DNA of 64,000 nucleotides from Phytopythium helicoides. Its lineage: Eukaryota > Oomycota > Peronosporomycetes > Pythiales > Pythiaceae. The position numbers were made by a program, and so were the translations under genes. Numbering within the stretch: the first letter of the stretch is position 1; each line of letters opens with the position of its first letter. Shown here piece after piece: positions 21,993 to 31,335 of the stretch. Below the pieces are notes generated by a model. That model was not told where the DNA came from, did not search any database, and worked only from the letters and a program-made list of their open reading frames with translations. The stretch lies in NCBI GenBank assembly GCA_024867545.1, contig JANFNE010000026.1, positions 124,001 through 188,000 of the forward strand. Reading direction: 5' to 3'.

Positions 21993-22004
21993 ATAATGAC
22001 TCTA

Positions 22005-22270
22005 CTTACTTTGCCGACACCACCGACTCTACCGATTCGGTTGACCGCAACAAGTGCATGGTCATAAAGTTCTTGCTGCAGGAGGTGACGGCTTGCACCT
22101 CTGGTAACCTTCTGGTTCTTCCAATGATGGTCACCCTGCATCCTATAGCAACGGGAGTTTCGAGGTTGTATGCTCTTCAGTCTCGCTCAGATCCTCGCTC
22201 TTGTGGTGTGCTTCTTTTTCCATCTTCACGGTCAAGGAGACGGAGGCGCTAAAAATGTCTACTAGCCCTG
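22005..22270 (+). pseudogene. Phosphate-transporter gene fragment 4 (degenerate)
   Basis: It begins about 15 bp after the kinase TAG. The first part aligns closely with the transporter DNA for DSTDSADRNKRVAMTFSLQG (here DSTDSVDRNKCMVIKFLLQE). After indels, DNA matching CYYRFTAEETEAF is recognisable at about 22200-22250. The stretch 22270-22680 is the shared spacer and the 3' UTR of the intact HSF gene on the other strand. Confidence 0.82.
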
Positions 22271-22680
22271 ACATGTGAAAGTGTTGAAGGAAACCAAAAT
22301 ATGGGTCTGAAGGCAGAGTTGTAGTATTCGAACGCTCGAATCCTACCTGCCGACACATCGACACCAAAGAGGATGAAGAATACAGAACTGTGGTTCAGGC
22401 GTCGGAATGGTTTGTGCAGGAGATCTGCGGTGACGTTGAGGTGGACTATTTCAAGAACAGTCCAAATACTTTGAGTCGGTGGTCAACGCAGGAAAGCAAG
22501 GCAGTAACATCCCTGGCGACCAGCATCCTGACAAACTGCGTGTTGCGAGTCGAGTAACGTCCAAAGTTCATCAATACAATAACATCAAGACGCGAATGAG
22601 TTGTTTGGGATTCCAAAAGCATCGGTATGTATTTCCGGGTGTACACGATAAATAATAAATGACGGTGTCGAAACACAAGC

Positions 22681-23430
22681 CTAGGCAAGCAGCCGCGGGC
22701 GAATGACGCCAATCGACGCAAACCCGCTCGACAGCGACGGCAGCTCATGGATCGACGGCAGCTTGAACGCCATCGACGCCGGCGTTGACGCCTTGCGGAT
22801 CGGCGAGATACTCGCCAAGCTCGGGAGCGACGCCACTGGAGCGTGCATGGGAGTCGAAACCGGCATCCACACGGGCGACGCCACGCTCAGCTGCTGCGCC
22901 GGCGCCACCTCCTCGACTGCCGCATCAGGACGAGGCAGGATAGGCTTGCACTTGTCGGACGCCATCCAGTAGCTCTGCTGCACAGCCGCGAGGCGCTTGG
23001 CATCCGGCTGTTCGTCCGAGGCCGTCAACGCCTTGCGCTTGCGCGACTTCTTGCTCTGTCTCTTGACGAGCGCCATGGCGTCGTAGTCGTCCCGCGTAAA
23101 GTGCTCGCGGCTGTAGGTGGGGAACTGCGAGCGCGCCTTGCTCCACTTGCGGAAGCCAAAGTAGTTGAGCTGCCGCTGGAAGCTGGCAAAGTTCTTGTTC
23201 TTAAAGTACCGCGGCAGGATCTGGTGCGTGAGCGCCTCCTTGTCCAAAATCTCGAACGCCGCGCCGTCCTCCGCCCAGCGGATCACGCGCGGGTTCTCGC
23301 GCCGCAGCATTTGGTGCAAGTGCAGCAGAAAGGGCGCCACCCACCCGCGCCTGGCACTCGCCTCGCTGCTCTCGGACGTCGTGGGGGACGCCGGCGCCTC
23401 CTGTTGGCTCAGAATGTCGCGCACGTTCAT
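22681..23430 (-). CDS. Heat-shock transcription factor (HSF-type DNA-binding domain)
   Basis: The 249-residue protein starts at MNVRDILSQQ (23430); an in-frame ATG at 23490 would add 20 residues. Residues about 30-125 form a typical HSF winged-helix domain: GWVAPFLLHLHQML, IRWAEDGAAFEI, then LPRYFKNKNFASFQRQLNYF and GFRKWSKARSQ. It should bind heat-shock-element-like DNA in the nucleus. A basic stretch, KKSRKRK, follows and is a candidate nuclear localisation signal. I see no clear HR-A/B leucine-zipper coiled coil after the domain, and the protein is short for an HSF. It is the only intact HSF among four copies; the others (6.4, 11.7 and 17.1 kb) are relics. It is convergent with kinase copy 4. 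Confidence 0.93.
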   Translation of the reverse strand: MNVRDILSQQEAPASPTTSESSEASARRGWVAPFLLHLHQMLRRENPRVIRWAEDGAAFEILDKEALTHQILPRYFKNKNFASFQRQLNYFGFRKWSKARSQFPTYSREHFTRDDYDAMALVKRQSKKSRKRKALTASDEQPDAKRLAAVQQSYWMASDKCKPILPRPDAAVEEVAPAQQLSVASPVWMPVSTPMHAPVASLPSLASISPIRKASTPASMAFKLPSIHELPSLSSGFASIGVIRPRLLA

Positions 23431-23490
23431 CGTCGAGTGGCTGGAAGCTCGCAAATGGCCGAATGAATGAGCGATCGCCACCGACGCCAA

Positions 23491-23959
23491 CTACTTGCGC
23501 TCGACCTGGCGTTTTCTCGACTGGAAGGGGGAGATTCAAAGGCGCAGGAAAAAGAAAAACTATGAAGATTCACTATGCCCGCAAATCCCCATACTGGTTG
23601 CCTCTGTCTTTGCTGCAGATTCGGTTGATTTTAGTACATTAAAAAATGTATGCTGTAGACAAGGATCGAATCTTGAAGAGGAAAAGGGGTGCGAGCGAAC
23701 GACCAATCAGAGACCGCAGAATCGAGGTGCGGAGTGTCGCGAGCCCATCTCCCTCTCCGGCAAAAAAGAATCTCCTGTCATACGGCATGAAAAAACTGCG
23801 CTAGCGCATGTCAGACACCGACATGTCGCGCTCTGTATACCCATCGAATCTCCACGCGCTGCCACCCATTCACGGCCGTATACTTCTTTCGCACCCTGTG
23901 AAGCGGCGCAAGTTGAAGCCGAGATTCGTTTTGTAGCCATTGCTATTGATACATTCGAG
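23491..23959. other. Intergenic, divergent promoter region
   Basis: This is a 470-bp gap between the HSF start and the start of the tetraspan-ankyrin gene on the other strand. A 166-codon plus-strand ORF covers it, but its composition and lack of any recognisable motif argue against a gene. Confidence 0.5.
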
Positions 23960-26017
23960 ATGCGAGGCCCGTTTCTTCTGGGTGCGCAATGCTGATGCGT
24001 GTGCGCGTGCGGCTGAGCGGCTGAGCAGCTGAACGAGTGCTGGGGGTGGGGCAGGCAACGTGGCGAGCGCGCTGGCCGTCGGGCTGCTGCTGTCGGCCTG
24101 CGCCGAGCCGCGGTGGGCCCACGACGCCGTCAACACGGTCGACATTGGCCTCTGGCTGCTCACGGTGCGCTCGGCTCTGGTCTGGAGGCCAGGTGGTTCC
24201 TAGGGGGACGCACTGATGGGGCTCTGCTGGCTACTACGAAAAACAGGGAACTGGCGTGCAGTACAAGCTCATCAATGCCGGGCTGTCGGTGGACAGCGCT
24301 GCTGCGTCGGCTGCAGACCAGCCATTCACGCTCTATCAGCGCTACTGGTGCGGAAGGGTGGGTTGGGTCTGCTCATGTGGCGTGGGGGCTGATGACTGGA
24401 ATGAGCAGTGCGCTCTCGAACATTGCCGAGACCGACCCGTGGTGCCAGGGAAAAGCGCACGCGACGCGAGCGCTCGTTGTCATCTCGCTAATAAGTGCGG
24501 TGACGAGTTTCATATTCAGCTTCATGGCCGCGCTGGGCATTCGGAAACCCACGTGGAACGGAGAGGGGAAAGTGACGACCATGGTTAAGCCTGCCCTCTA
24601 CTCTCTGCTCTCCTTCGTAACACTGCTCCCGGCCGTGATCGAGTGGCAGCAAATGGTCAACCTATACGATACCGCGTGTCGCGAGTCCATGAAAGTCACT
24701 AAATTTGCCTGCATTACGTCTGGGCCGGCGCACAAGACTGCCATGGCAGCAGTACCGTTTACATTGGTGTCATTCGTGCTCTGGCGGCTCACAAACTCGT
24801 ACCAAGTACGTGAGTGACATAAGGACCTCTTTTCAGTTGCAAGATCGCTCAGTATTCTATCAAATGACGCACAATTGCAGGAAGCGAAAAGAGATAATCG
24901 AATCACCGACGCGTTCACCCTGGCCGCTAAAACAGGTTTGTGTCGCGCGAATTGTTGTGTTCATCGCACGCAAACAACAACATGCTGAATTGGCATGGAT
25001 GTAGATAACGTCGACGAAATCTTGGCCGCGATCGCAAACAAAGTGGACATGAATGCTCTCGGTTCCGATGGCCGCAACGCACTGCACTGGGCATGCACGC
25101 TCAACCGGGCGAGTATTTGTCATGTGCTGCTGAAAAAGGGTGCGAACATCAGCATGAAAGATGTGGGGATGCTTCATTTCGTTTTATTAAGCTTGCTAGT
25201 CCTTGACTACGAATGGTTGTGATTGACAGCGAGATGGGTGGACGCCTTTGCATTGGGCGAGTCGAGTAGGAGGGCTTGATATTGTTCGACTCCTTGCAAA
25301 ATATGGCGCTGACATCAACGTAAAAGATCGGTGGGGCACAACTCCTTTGATGCTAACTGTTGTCGGCGAGAGCCGAGCAGCAGCAGAAACACTCATTGAA
25401 CTCGGTGCCGACATCGACGCTCGCAATGTACGCGCACACTTTGCCAAGACGGCGTGAATATGTGGCTGACTTGGAAACCCCCGCAGGTTTTTGGTCAAAC
25501 AGCATTGATGATCTGCATGGAAGCAGGTTCTCGGTTGCATCAACTTGGAATGACGTTCATCAATGCAGGGGCGAGCTTATCTCTTCAAGATGTGTGTACA
25601 ATCAGTTGAAGTCTGCACTCCTGAATTGTTGTTGACTACTCGCTTCATGATGTCATAAAGGCCCAAGGAATGACTGTCATCCACTACGCGGCAACATACG
25701 GGAACGCCAATCTGTTGCTGAATATCCTTCAGCAAAGCGACGCTGCTCTGGTAGACAAGCGGAACGCTGTAAGTCACTCATTTGTCGAGTCTTTGGTATT
25801 CTAGCAAGCCTTTAACTGCGAGGGGATTTGTCTACAGTTTGGCGAAACAGCGACTGAAGTTGCTGGGATCCATGGTCAAATCAAGATCGCCGAGTTCATA
25901 AAGAGCTGGAAAGAAGGCAATCCAGTGCTTCCAGAAGACGATGATGCCACTGACGATGACTCAGAAGGTTCAAATGGAGCCTCCAACACCACCAATGTGG
26001 ATAGTGACGATGAATGA
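23960..26017 (+). CDS. Four-transmembrane (claudin-like) protein with C-terminal ankyrin repeats, spliced
   Basis: I assembled ten exons by hand: 23960-23981, 24055-24164, 24247-24347, 24409-24805, 24881-24935, 25005-25162, 25230-25427, 25487-25591, 25661-25768, 25838-26017. All introns are GT-AG, 59-82 bp, and phases agree throughout, giving 477 residues. The N-terminus (MRGPFLLGNVASALAVGLLL) is hydrophobic. Three more hydrophobic segments follow (around VVISLISAVTSFIFSFMAAL, ALYSLLSFVTLLPAVI and AVPFTLVSFVLW), a tetraspan/claudin-like topology with a cysteine-containing loop after the first segment. After NSYQ the chain continues EAKRDNRITDAFTLAAKT and then at least four or five ankyrin repeats (DGRNALHWA, DGWTPLHWA, WGTTPLML, GMTVIHYAATYGN, FGETATEVAGIHG). 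The tail is acidic (DDDATDDDSEG). Likely an integral membrane protein with a cytosolic ankyrin scaffold. It could instead be two adjacent genes if the 24806-24880 junction is wrong. Confidence 0.7.
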
Positions 26018-26729
26018 GTATGGATGTCAAGGTGTCTGGTCTTGCCAATTGCAGGTTCCATCACCGTTGTGCCTATAACTACAGAAGCAGCACGCTACCC
26101 AAGCAGGCCAAGAGTTTCCATGGTAGTAGCTTATGCTTGCCAGTCAGCTTCTGTGGAAGGCTTGACAGGCTTTGGTGCTGTCTTGCCGGAGTACAGCTCA
26201 AAAATAATAAGACGTGGCAGATCTACCAGCGACTTGCTACGCGGTCATGCGCTTGACGATCCGTCAAAGATCCTATCGGCAAGTGCGATGCACTTGGTCG
26301 TGTCGAATTAGCGCTTGCAGATTATGCTCTAGCGTATGATTGTGCTATTTCCTCACCAGCTCTGTGAAGGTCTTCTTGCCCTTATTGGCAGCTCTGTCCT
26401 TCTGACCTGCAGTCTTTCTTGCTCGAAGGATCTCAACGAAAATTCACCTGGAATTGTACAGCGTGACGCGTAGATCAGCGAAACCAAGAATCGCCATATT
26501 CTCCCCCAAGACAGATCAGTGGCTTCCGTCGAAGCATGCATTTGAACGCGTCCGGTATTCGAGTATGAGTGACTGTCGTTCACTCCTGAGGTTGAGTCAG
26601 GCCTGTGTTTGGCTTCACAGCTAACCAACGAAAAGGCAAAATCGAGGACGGGCTTCAAAAATCAAACTGTATAAACGTTACGGTCCATGACCACTTCACT
26701 CGTGACAGAGTCTACTGCTAACCATTTAG
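26018..26729. other. Gap downstream of tetraspan-ankyrin gene, possible coding remnants
   Basis: No gene can be supported. Short plus-strand stretches look coding-like (around KTWQIYQRLATRSCA at about 26205-26250, and GKCDALGRVELALADYALAY at 26278-26337), in one frame but separated by a stop. No family is recognised. The 3' UTRs of the flanking genes also fall here. Confidence 0.4.
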
Positions 26730-28151
26730 TTACATAGGGGTCGAGACACCCTTGTAGCCGTTCTTCTCAACGTCCTGCTCCTTGATCTGCGAGGAGAACG
26801 ACTCGCGCGTGAACTCGTCAGCGCCGTTGAGCAGGCGGTAGAACTCGGCGTCCATCTCCTCAATGCCCGCGTTGTTGTCGAACATGCACCACCACGTGAG
26901 CGGGATCGAGATGAAGCAGATCGCCGCGAACGTGAACCACGTGCCATCGTAACCGAAGCTCTCCTTCTCCACCCAGATCGAGAAGCCAAACGAGCCAATG
27001 GCAGCGCCAGCCTTACCACACGCAGCAGAGATACCGTGGCACGTGCTGCGGATTGGCGTGGGGAACATCTCCGTCGGCATCACGAACGTAGCCATGTTGG
27101 GGCCGAAGTTGGAGAAGAAGAGCGTCAGACCGTACAGCACAATGAACACCACAGCGTGCTCCTTGATGTCATCCCAGAAGATGCCGAGGATCAGGAAGAG
27201 GATCGTCATGAAGATGAAACCCTGGATCTGCATGATCTTGCGGCCCATCTTGTTGATGAAGTAGATTGCCACGAAGTAGCCCGGCAGAGCCATCAGCGAC
27301 ACGAAAGCCACCTCCGTCGTCACCTCCTGAAGCGAGGGGTTGTGGAGACCAACGACCGTCAGAATACTGGCCGAGAACAGGTTCTGGGCGTAGTACACAA
27401 TGTCGAAGAGGAACCACGTGCCGGCCGTGCCGAGGAGCGACTTGCCGTAGTGCTTGACGATGAAAGACAGACGAGCCTTCTTCTGCGTCGTCACCTGCGT
27501 CAGAGCCTGGCCGCGCTCCTGCACGTTCTTGAAAGCCTCGGTCTCTTCAGCCGTGAAGCGGTAGTAGCACACAACCAGAGCGGGGATCACACCGAGACCG
27601 AAGAGCAGGCGCCAGACCGTCTCGAGACGCTCATCGCTGTTGTTTCCCGGGTCGCCGTTGGCAAAAGCCTGCACCAGCAGGTTACCAGCGATAGCAGCCG
27701 TCACTTGACCCACTCCCTGCAGCGAGAACGTCATGGCGACACGCTTGTTGCGATCAGCAGAGTCGGTCGAGTCTTCAGCCGTCGTACTGGCAGCCAGCGG
27801 GTACTCGCCACCGATACCGATACCGAGAATCAGACGAGCGGCCACGAGGAACCACAGCGTCGACTTGCCATCGCCAGCGTAGGCCACGGTACACAGGATG
27901 CCACCGAAGATGAGCAGGCAGCAAGTGAAGATCATGTTGACCTTGCGGCCAAAGACGTCACCGAGCATGCCGAAGGCAAGCTGACCGATGACAGCACCAA
28001 TGATGGCGGCGGCCGAGACCCAGGACTTGACGTACGACGTGTAGACCGCCTTGGTGTACTGCTCCGTGAGCACGACGTTGACGACGTTCATGACGAAGAG
28101 GTCGTAGGCATCGTTGTAGAAGCCGAGGCCGCGAACGAGGAACTTGTTCAT
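26730..28151 (-). CDS. Phosphate:H+ symporter, MFS Pht1/PHO84 family (copy A)
   Basis: The 473-residue protein starts at MNKFLVRGLGFYNDAYDLF (28151). The first segment has the family signature NDAYDLF, the MFS loop motif appears as GDVFGRK, and the Pht1 signature as LGIGIGGEYPLAAS. A second-half MFS loop motif reads INKMGRK, and TEMFPTPIRSTCHGISAACGK follows. The pattern of hydrophobic segments fits 12 membrane helices. Role: plasma-membrane uptake of inorganic phosphate driven by the proton gradient. Single exon. The frame is open for 50 codons upstream of the chosen Met, but that stretch is low-quality and absent from the paralogues. Copies A and B are close to each other; C is more diverged. 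Confidence 0.95.
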   Translation of the reverse strand: MNKFLVRGLGFYNDAYDLFVMNVVNVVLTEQYTKAVYTSYVKSWVSAAAIIGAVIGQLAFGMLGDVFGRKVNMIFTCCLLIFGGILCTVAYAGDGKSTLWFLVAARLILGIGIGGEYPLAASTTAEDSTDSADRNKRVAMTFSLQGVGQVTAAIAGNLLVQAFANGDPGNNSDERLETVWRLLFGLGVIPALVVCYYRFTAEETEAFKNVQERGQALTQVTTQKKARLSFIVKHYGKSLLGTAGTWFLFDIVYYAQNLFSASILTVVGLHNPSLQEVTTEVAFVSLMALPGYFVAIYFINKMGRKIMQIQGFIFMTILFLILGIFWDDIKEHAVVFIVLYGLTLFFSNFGPNMATFVMPTEMFPTPIRSTCHGISAACGKAGAAIGSFGFSIWVEKESFGYDGTWFTFAAICFISIPLTWWCMFDNNAGIEEMDAEFYRLLNGADEFTRESFSSQIKEQDVEKNGYKGVSTPM

Positions 28152-30194
28152 CTTGGCTCGATGTGTGTGTGTGGCTTTCGGGGCTTGGTCGAGGCGAGGC
28201 AAGTTGGAAAGTGAGTGAGATCGGGAGCCCGTCGGGATGGATGGTCGGTCGAGTTGCGTGACGGCTGGCCTTGCTGCCGTGATGCAGTGGACGGACGGCA
28301 AGGAGGAGGAGGTGAGCTGCTCGGATGGTACGGTACAGACAGGCCATCCTCAGTGAGTCGGGAGAGTCACGGGAGACTCGTGCCGAAAACTACTGGCGGC
28401 CACGCCCCAAACTAACTCCGGCTCTCTTTCGGCCAGGGATTTGCGGGGCATTGCGTTGCGTCGCGTTAATCATAAGCGGTGCTGGTGTGCTGATTAAGTT
28501 GGTGAAAAAAGCGGCGACGGAGTTAATCCGAGCTTGCGGTACACTGCATTGATTAGAGGTGGTGGCGCGCACTTCTGGAGCGCCGTGAAACGACGTCAGT
28601 CATGAAGAGTGAGAGGAGTCGCAGGGGTTCCGAATTCCAGTGAGACGAATCGACTCGAGCTCCGGCTCATGGTTCCACGCATGCCTGTAGCCGTGGGAGA
28701 TGGCCGCAAATCCGGTGCGGAGCGGCATTTTCCCCAAGATTCATGCTGCGAATCTCGGCTGGACGGGTGTAGTTGCGCAGGTAGTCACTGTTTTTATCAA
28801 TCGTTTTGAACAGGTATTATATATAAATCGCCCTAAACTAGATACTACATTGTTTTAGACGATCCTTTTTCTGCTAAACATCTAATATCACAGGTTTCTA
28901 AAGAAGACACAGAGAATGGCCGATTGCCCACGGTCCTTTAGCTCCAGCGAATCTTCATGAGCGTCGCGTTGTTACGTATCGCTGGATTCCGAAAATCTGT
29001 TTGGAGTTCCGTATAGATCCACTGGCTCTGCGGATTGAACGTGGGGGACTCGCTTACAGGCGTGGGGACTTCGCTCCTACTGCGAGAATTGCCCCGCACT
29101 CCTTCCGGCGTCATGAGCTGCCAGCTCGACGATTTATCTCGGTCCAAAATCCCCAATAAAAAGGCGGCGGTGCCCCCGAATCTCACTCCCTACCCCTTGC
29201 GGCGCGGTTTTACGTACTAGAAAAGCTAAGAATTAGCTGGTTTGAGAATGTTCGTAATCTTTATGCTGAAACCCGTTAATTCTGAGTTTTTTTGTAGAAT
29301 TGCTTAAAAAATAATTGGCGATGGTGCCCAAAACAATTAATTTCAAAATACCCAAAATAATTCGGAACCCTGCCCCGTTTCTGTGACGAATCTCGCAAGA
29401 TTCAACATCACATCGTGTTGAATCTCAATGCCGCGCAGATTCGCCGTGTCATTGTCAACAGCTGGCGTCGAATCTCGGTGGTATATATCTTGGATTTTGT
29501 ATGGGAATTGAATAGAGTAAACTGATCGCTGCCACACCACATTCGGACTCGCAGTTGCGCACTTCTGGCCGGTGCTGGTCCAATAGGGTCAGCGTGGACG
29601 CGTATCTTTTCTTTTCAAGTCTCCCTCTCCTCCATTCAACCGCAAGCAACAAGCTGTAGGAGGTAAAGCACGTCACAGAGGTGTTGGATTTGTGAGTTGG
29701 CGGCGAAAGACATGCCAGGCATTTCTGGAAGCAATCATGGTGCCATGAGAATCATTGTCATGTAGCAAACGATTACCAACTCTACGCCGTTGTATTCGAA
29801 TCAACGCCATTGCTATGCTGGATTTCGAGTGACGTAGACCCTTAGGAAGATGGGATGGCGGCGAGCACCATAGCTTTCAACGCCAAACCTTTATACCGCG
29901 AGTTAGAGATTTGCACGACAGAATTCGAGTGTTCGCAATTCGCGCCATGCCTCCAACCCTTTCCCAGCAGCAGCAGTAGCGGTATCTCTTCAGCGTTGAT
30001 GATCGGCCTCGAGAGTGTGTGGTGCGCAGCGAGCCGCCATCGTCAGGACGCTAACCTCATCGTGCTGCAAAATTGTTTCGATTGGCCACACTCAATAAAT
30101 AGCACTAGAGTACCAGAATCCTAGGCCTCAGTCGATCACAATCTTGAATGTCGCGGGATTGGGTCGTCCCATGTTTGTCATCTCCTTAGTCTCC
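28152..30194. other. 2-kb intergenic region upstream of transporter A
   Basis: The promoter and 5' UTR of transporter A lie in the right-hand flank (28152 onward). Most of the rest is lower in GC with only short ORFs (for example 89 codons at 29855-30124) that show no motif. Repeated GAATCT/AGATTC words and one good hairpin (29398-29425) stand out. No gene is supported. Confidence 0.5.
29398..29425. repeat. Inverted repeat, 10-bp perfect arms
   Basis: AGATTCAACA (29398-29407) and its exact complement TGTTGAATCT (29416-29425) flank an 8-bp loop. Further GAATCT/AGATTC words lie just outside on both sides and extend an imperfect hairpin. Function unknown; possibly a remnant of a small inverted-repeat element. 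Confidence 0.6.
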
Positions 30195-30838
30195 TCAATC
30201 TTCTTCGCCTTTGTTGTCTCTGTCGTCTCTGTCTTCACTCACTGGCGTCAAGGTTGAACGCCCATCGCCTGCTTGCATACTCCTGTCCTTCGTCTTGAGC
30301 CCGCGTTCCTTGCGAGGTCTCAAAGGGGCGACAACTCGTAGTGATTCGGCCTTTATCAACTGTGGTAGTAGAGCAGGGAAACCTGGAGCAAATGGCTGCG
30401 GAAAAGGATCGGCGGGAGTAACAGGCTACTGTAGTCGCTGCCGTGACTTCGAGCTGTAAAGGTCAAACAGCGCCATGTGACCCTGGGTCGTGAGCCGGGA
30501 AGTGCAACCACTTGGACTCAACTTGCAATGCCGGCTGAGGGGAAAGATGGAAGGCGACAGCCAACTCCTAGTGGTTCCACATTACCAGTCGTATCTAGCC
30601 AGGGCGACACTGCGGAGAGAACTTGCGAGGTTTTCGCCAGCTGAGGGCCAGGGCGGCACACGACGGGAAGAACACCCCGGATTCGAAGACGAAGGGACTC
30701 ACGAGCAACATCAAAGCGGTTAGCAGCTTCACGAATTGTCATTCCTTCGTTGACGGCGTCCATCGCAGCTGTATATCGCTCTAGAAGCGATAATTCCCCA
30801 ACAATTTGAGACGTCTCCGAGGGCTCACTCATAAGCAA
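30195..30838 (-). mobile_element. psq-type helix-turn-helix ORF, probably a transposase fragment
   Basis: An open frame at 30518-30838 encodes ERYTAAMDAVNEGMTIREAA then NRFDVARESLRLRIRG, a good match to the psq/pogo-type helix-turn-helix that begins many DNA-transposon transposases. To its left, in another frame ending at 30195, a coding-like stretch (PADPFPQPFAPGFPALL, then RPRKERGLKTKDRSM) could be a further exon after an intron near 30440-30600, but I could not fix a convincing junction. No DDE catalytic core is visible in the 2 kb around it, so this is either a truncated transposase or a small domesticated DNA-binding protein. Confidence 0.5.
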
Positions 30839-31335
30839 ACTTGGGGATGCTGCAGCTCGTTCAAAAATGGAAATTGGAAAGCGTGCGAGGGCTCAGAACG
30901 CGTGGAAAAGTCTCGTCTTCAATGTGAAAGGACACTGCGAACGAATTGAACAGGTGCGTTTCCTTTAGGAGCCGATAGAACTGGATGCCTCCATTTTCCT
31001 TTTGACTTGAATTTGTATACTTATGCAAAACCAGACATGTGTCTCGCGGATACGACTCCTGCATGACAGTGAATTCTACATGTGGTAAAGCAGTAACGAA
31101 GAGTGTCCGTCGAGTCGCCTCAACAATCTTCATGACGCTCAGGTCTTGCCAGGGTTTTGAGCCACCCCGTGTAATGAGAAGTATTCGTGTCATGCAGAGA
31201 CTATTGCGGCATGCAGCTCATTTACTTATGTCGAAAGAGACGATAAATTACGACAACTTCGGGAGCTGCATCGAAATCAACCTACTCTATGATACCCTCG
31301 ACTACTATGAGCAAATAAATACGAACAGAGGCGGC
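30839..31335. other. Short intergenic region upstream of the psq ORF
   Basis: There is a minus-strand ORF of 110 codons (30861-31193) with no recognised motif. It could be 5' sequence of the helix-turn-helix element or chance. Nothing else is supported before the stop codon of transporter B at 31336. Confidence 0.4.

Noticed and set aside
23495..23995. 166-codon ORF between HSF and the tetraspan gene
   Set aside because: No motif, overlaps the first exon of a better supported spliced gene, and shows no coding-like bias.
24113..24817. Single-exon 234-codon membrane protein
   Set aside because: Its N-terminal third reads through two GT-AG introns; the spliced model keeps a hydrophobic N-terminus and consistent phases.
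27036..28214. Long plus-strand ORFs antisense to the three phosphate transporters (also 31663-32835 and 33993-35567)
   Set aside because: Highly charged Arg/Glu/Asp/His composition and no motif; they result from the GC-rich third positions of the transporter genes.
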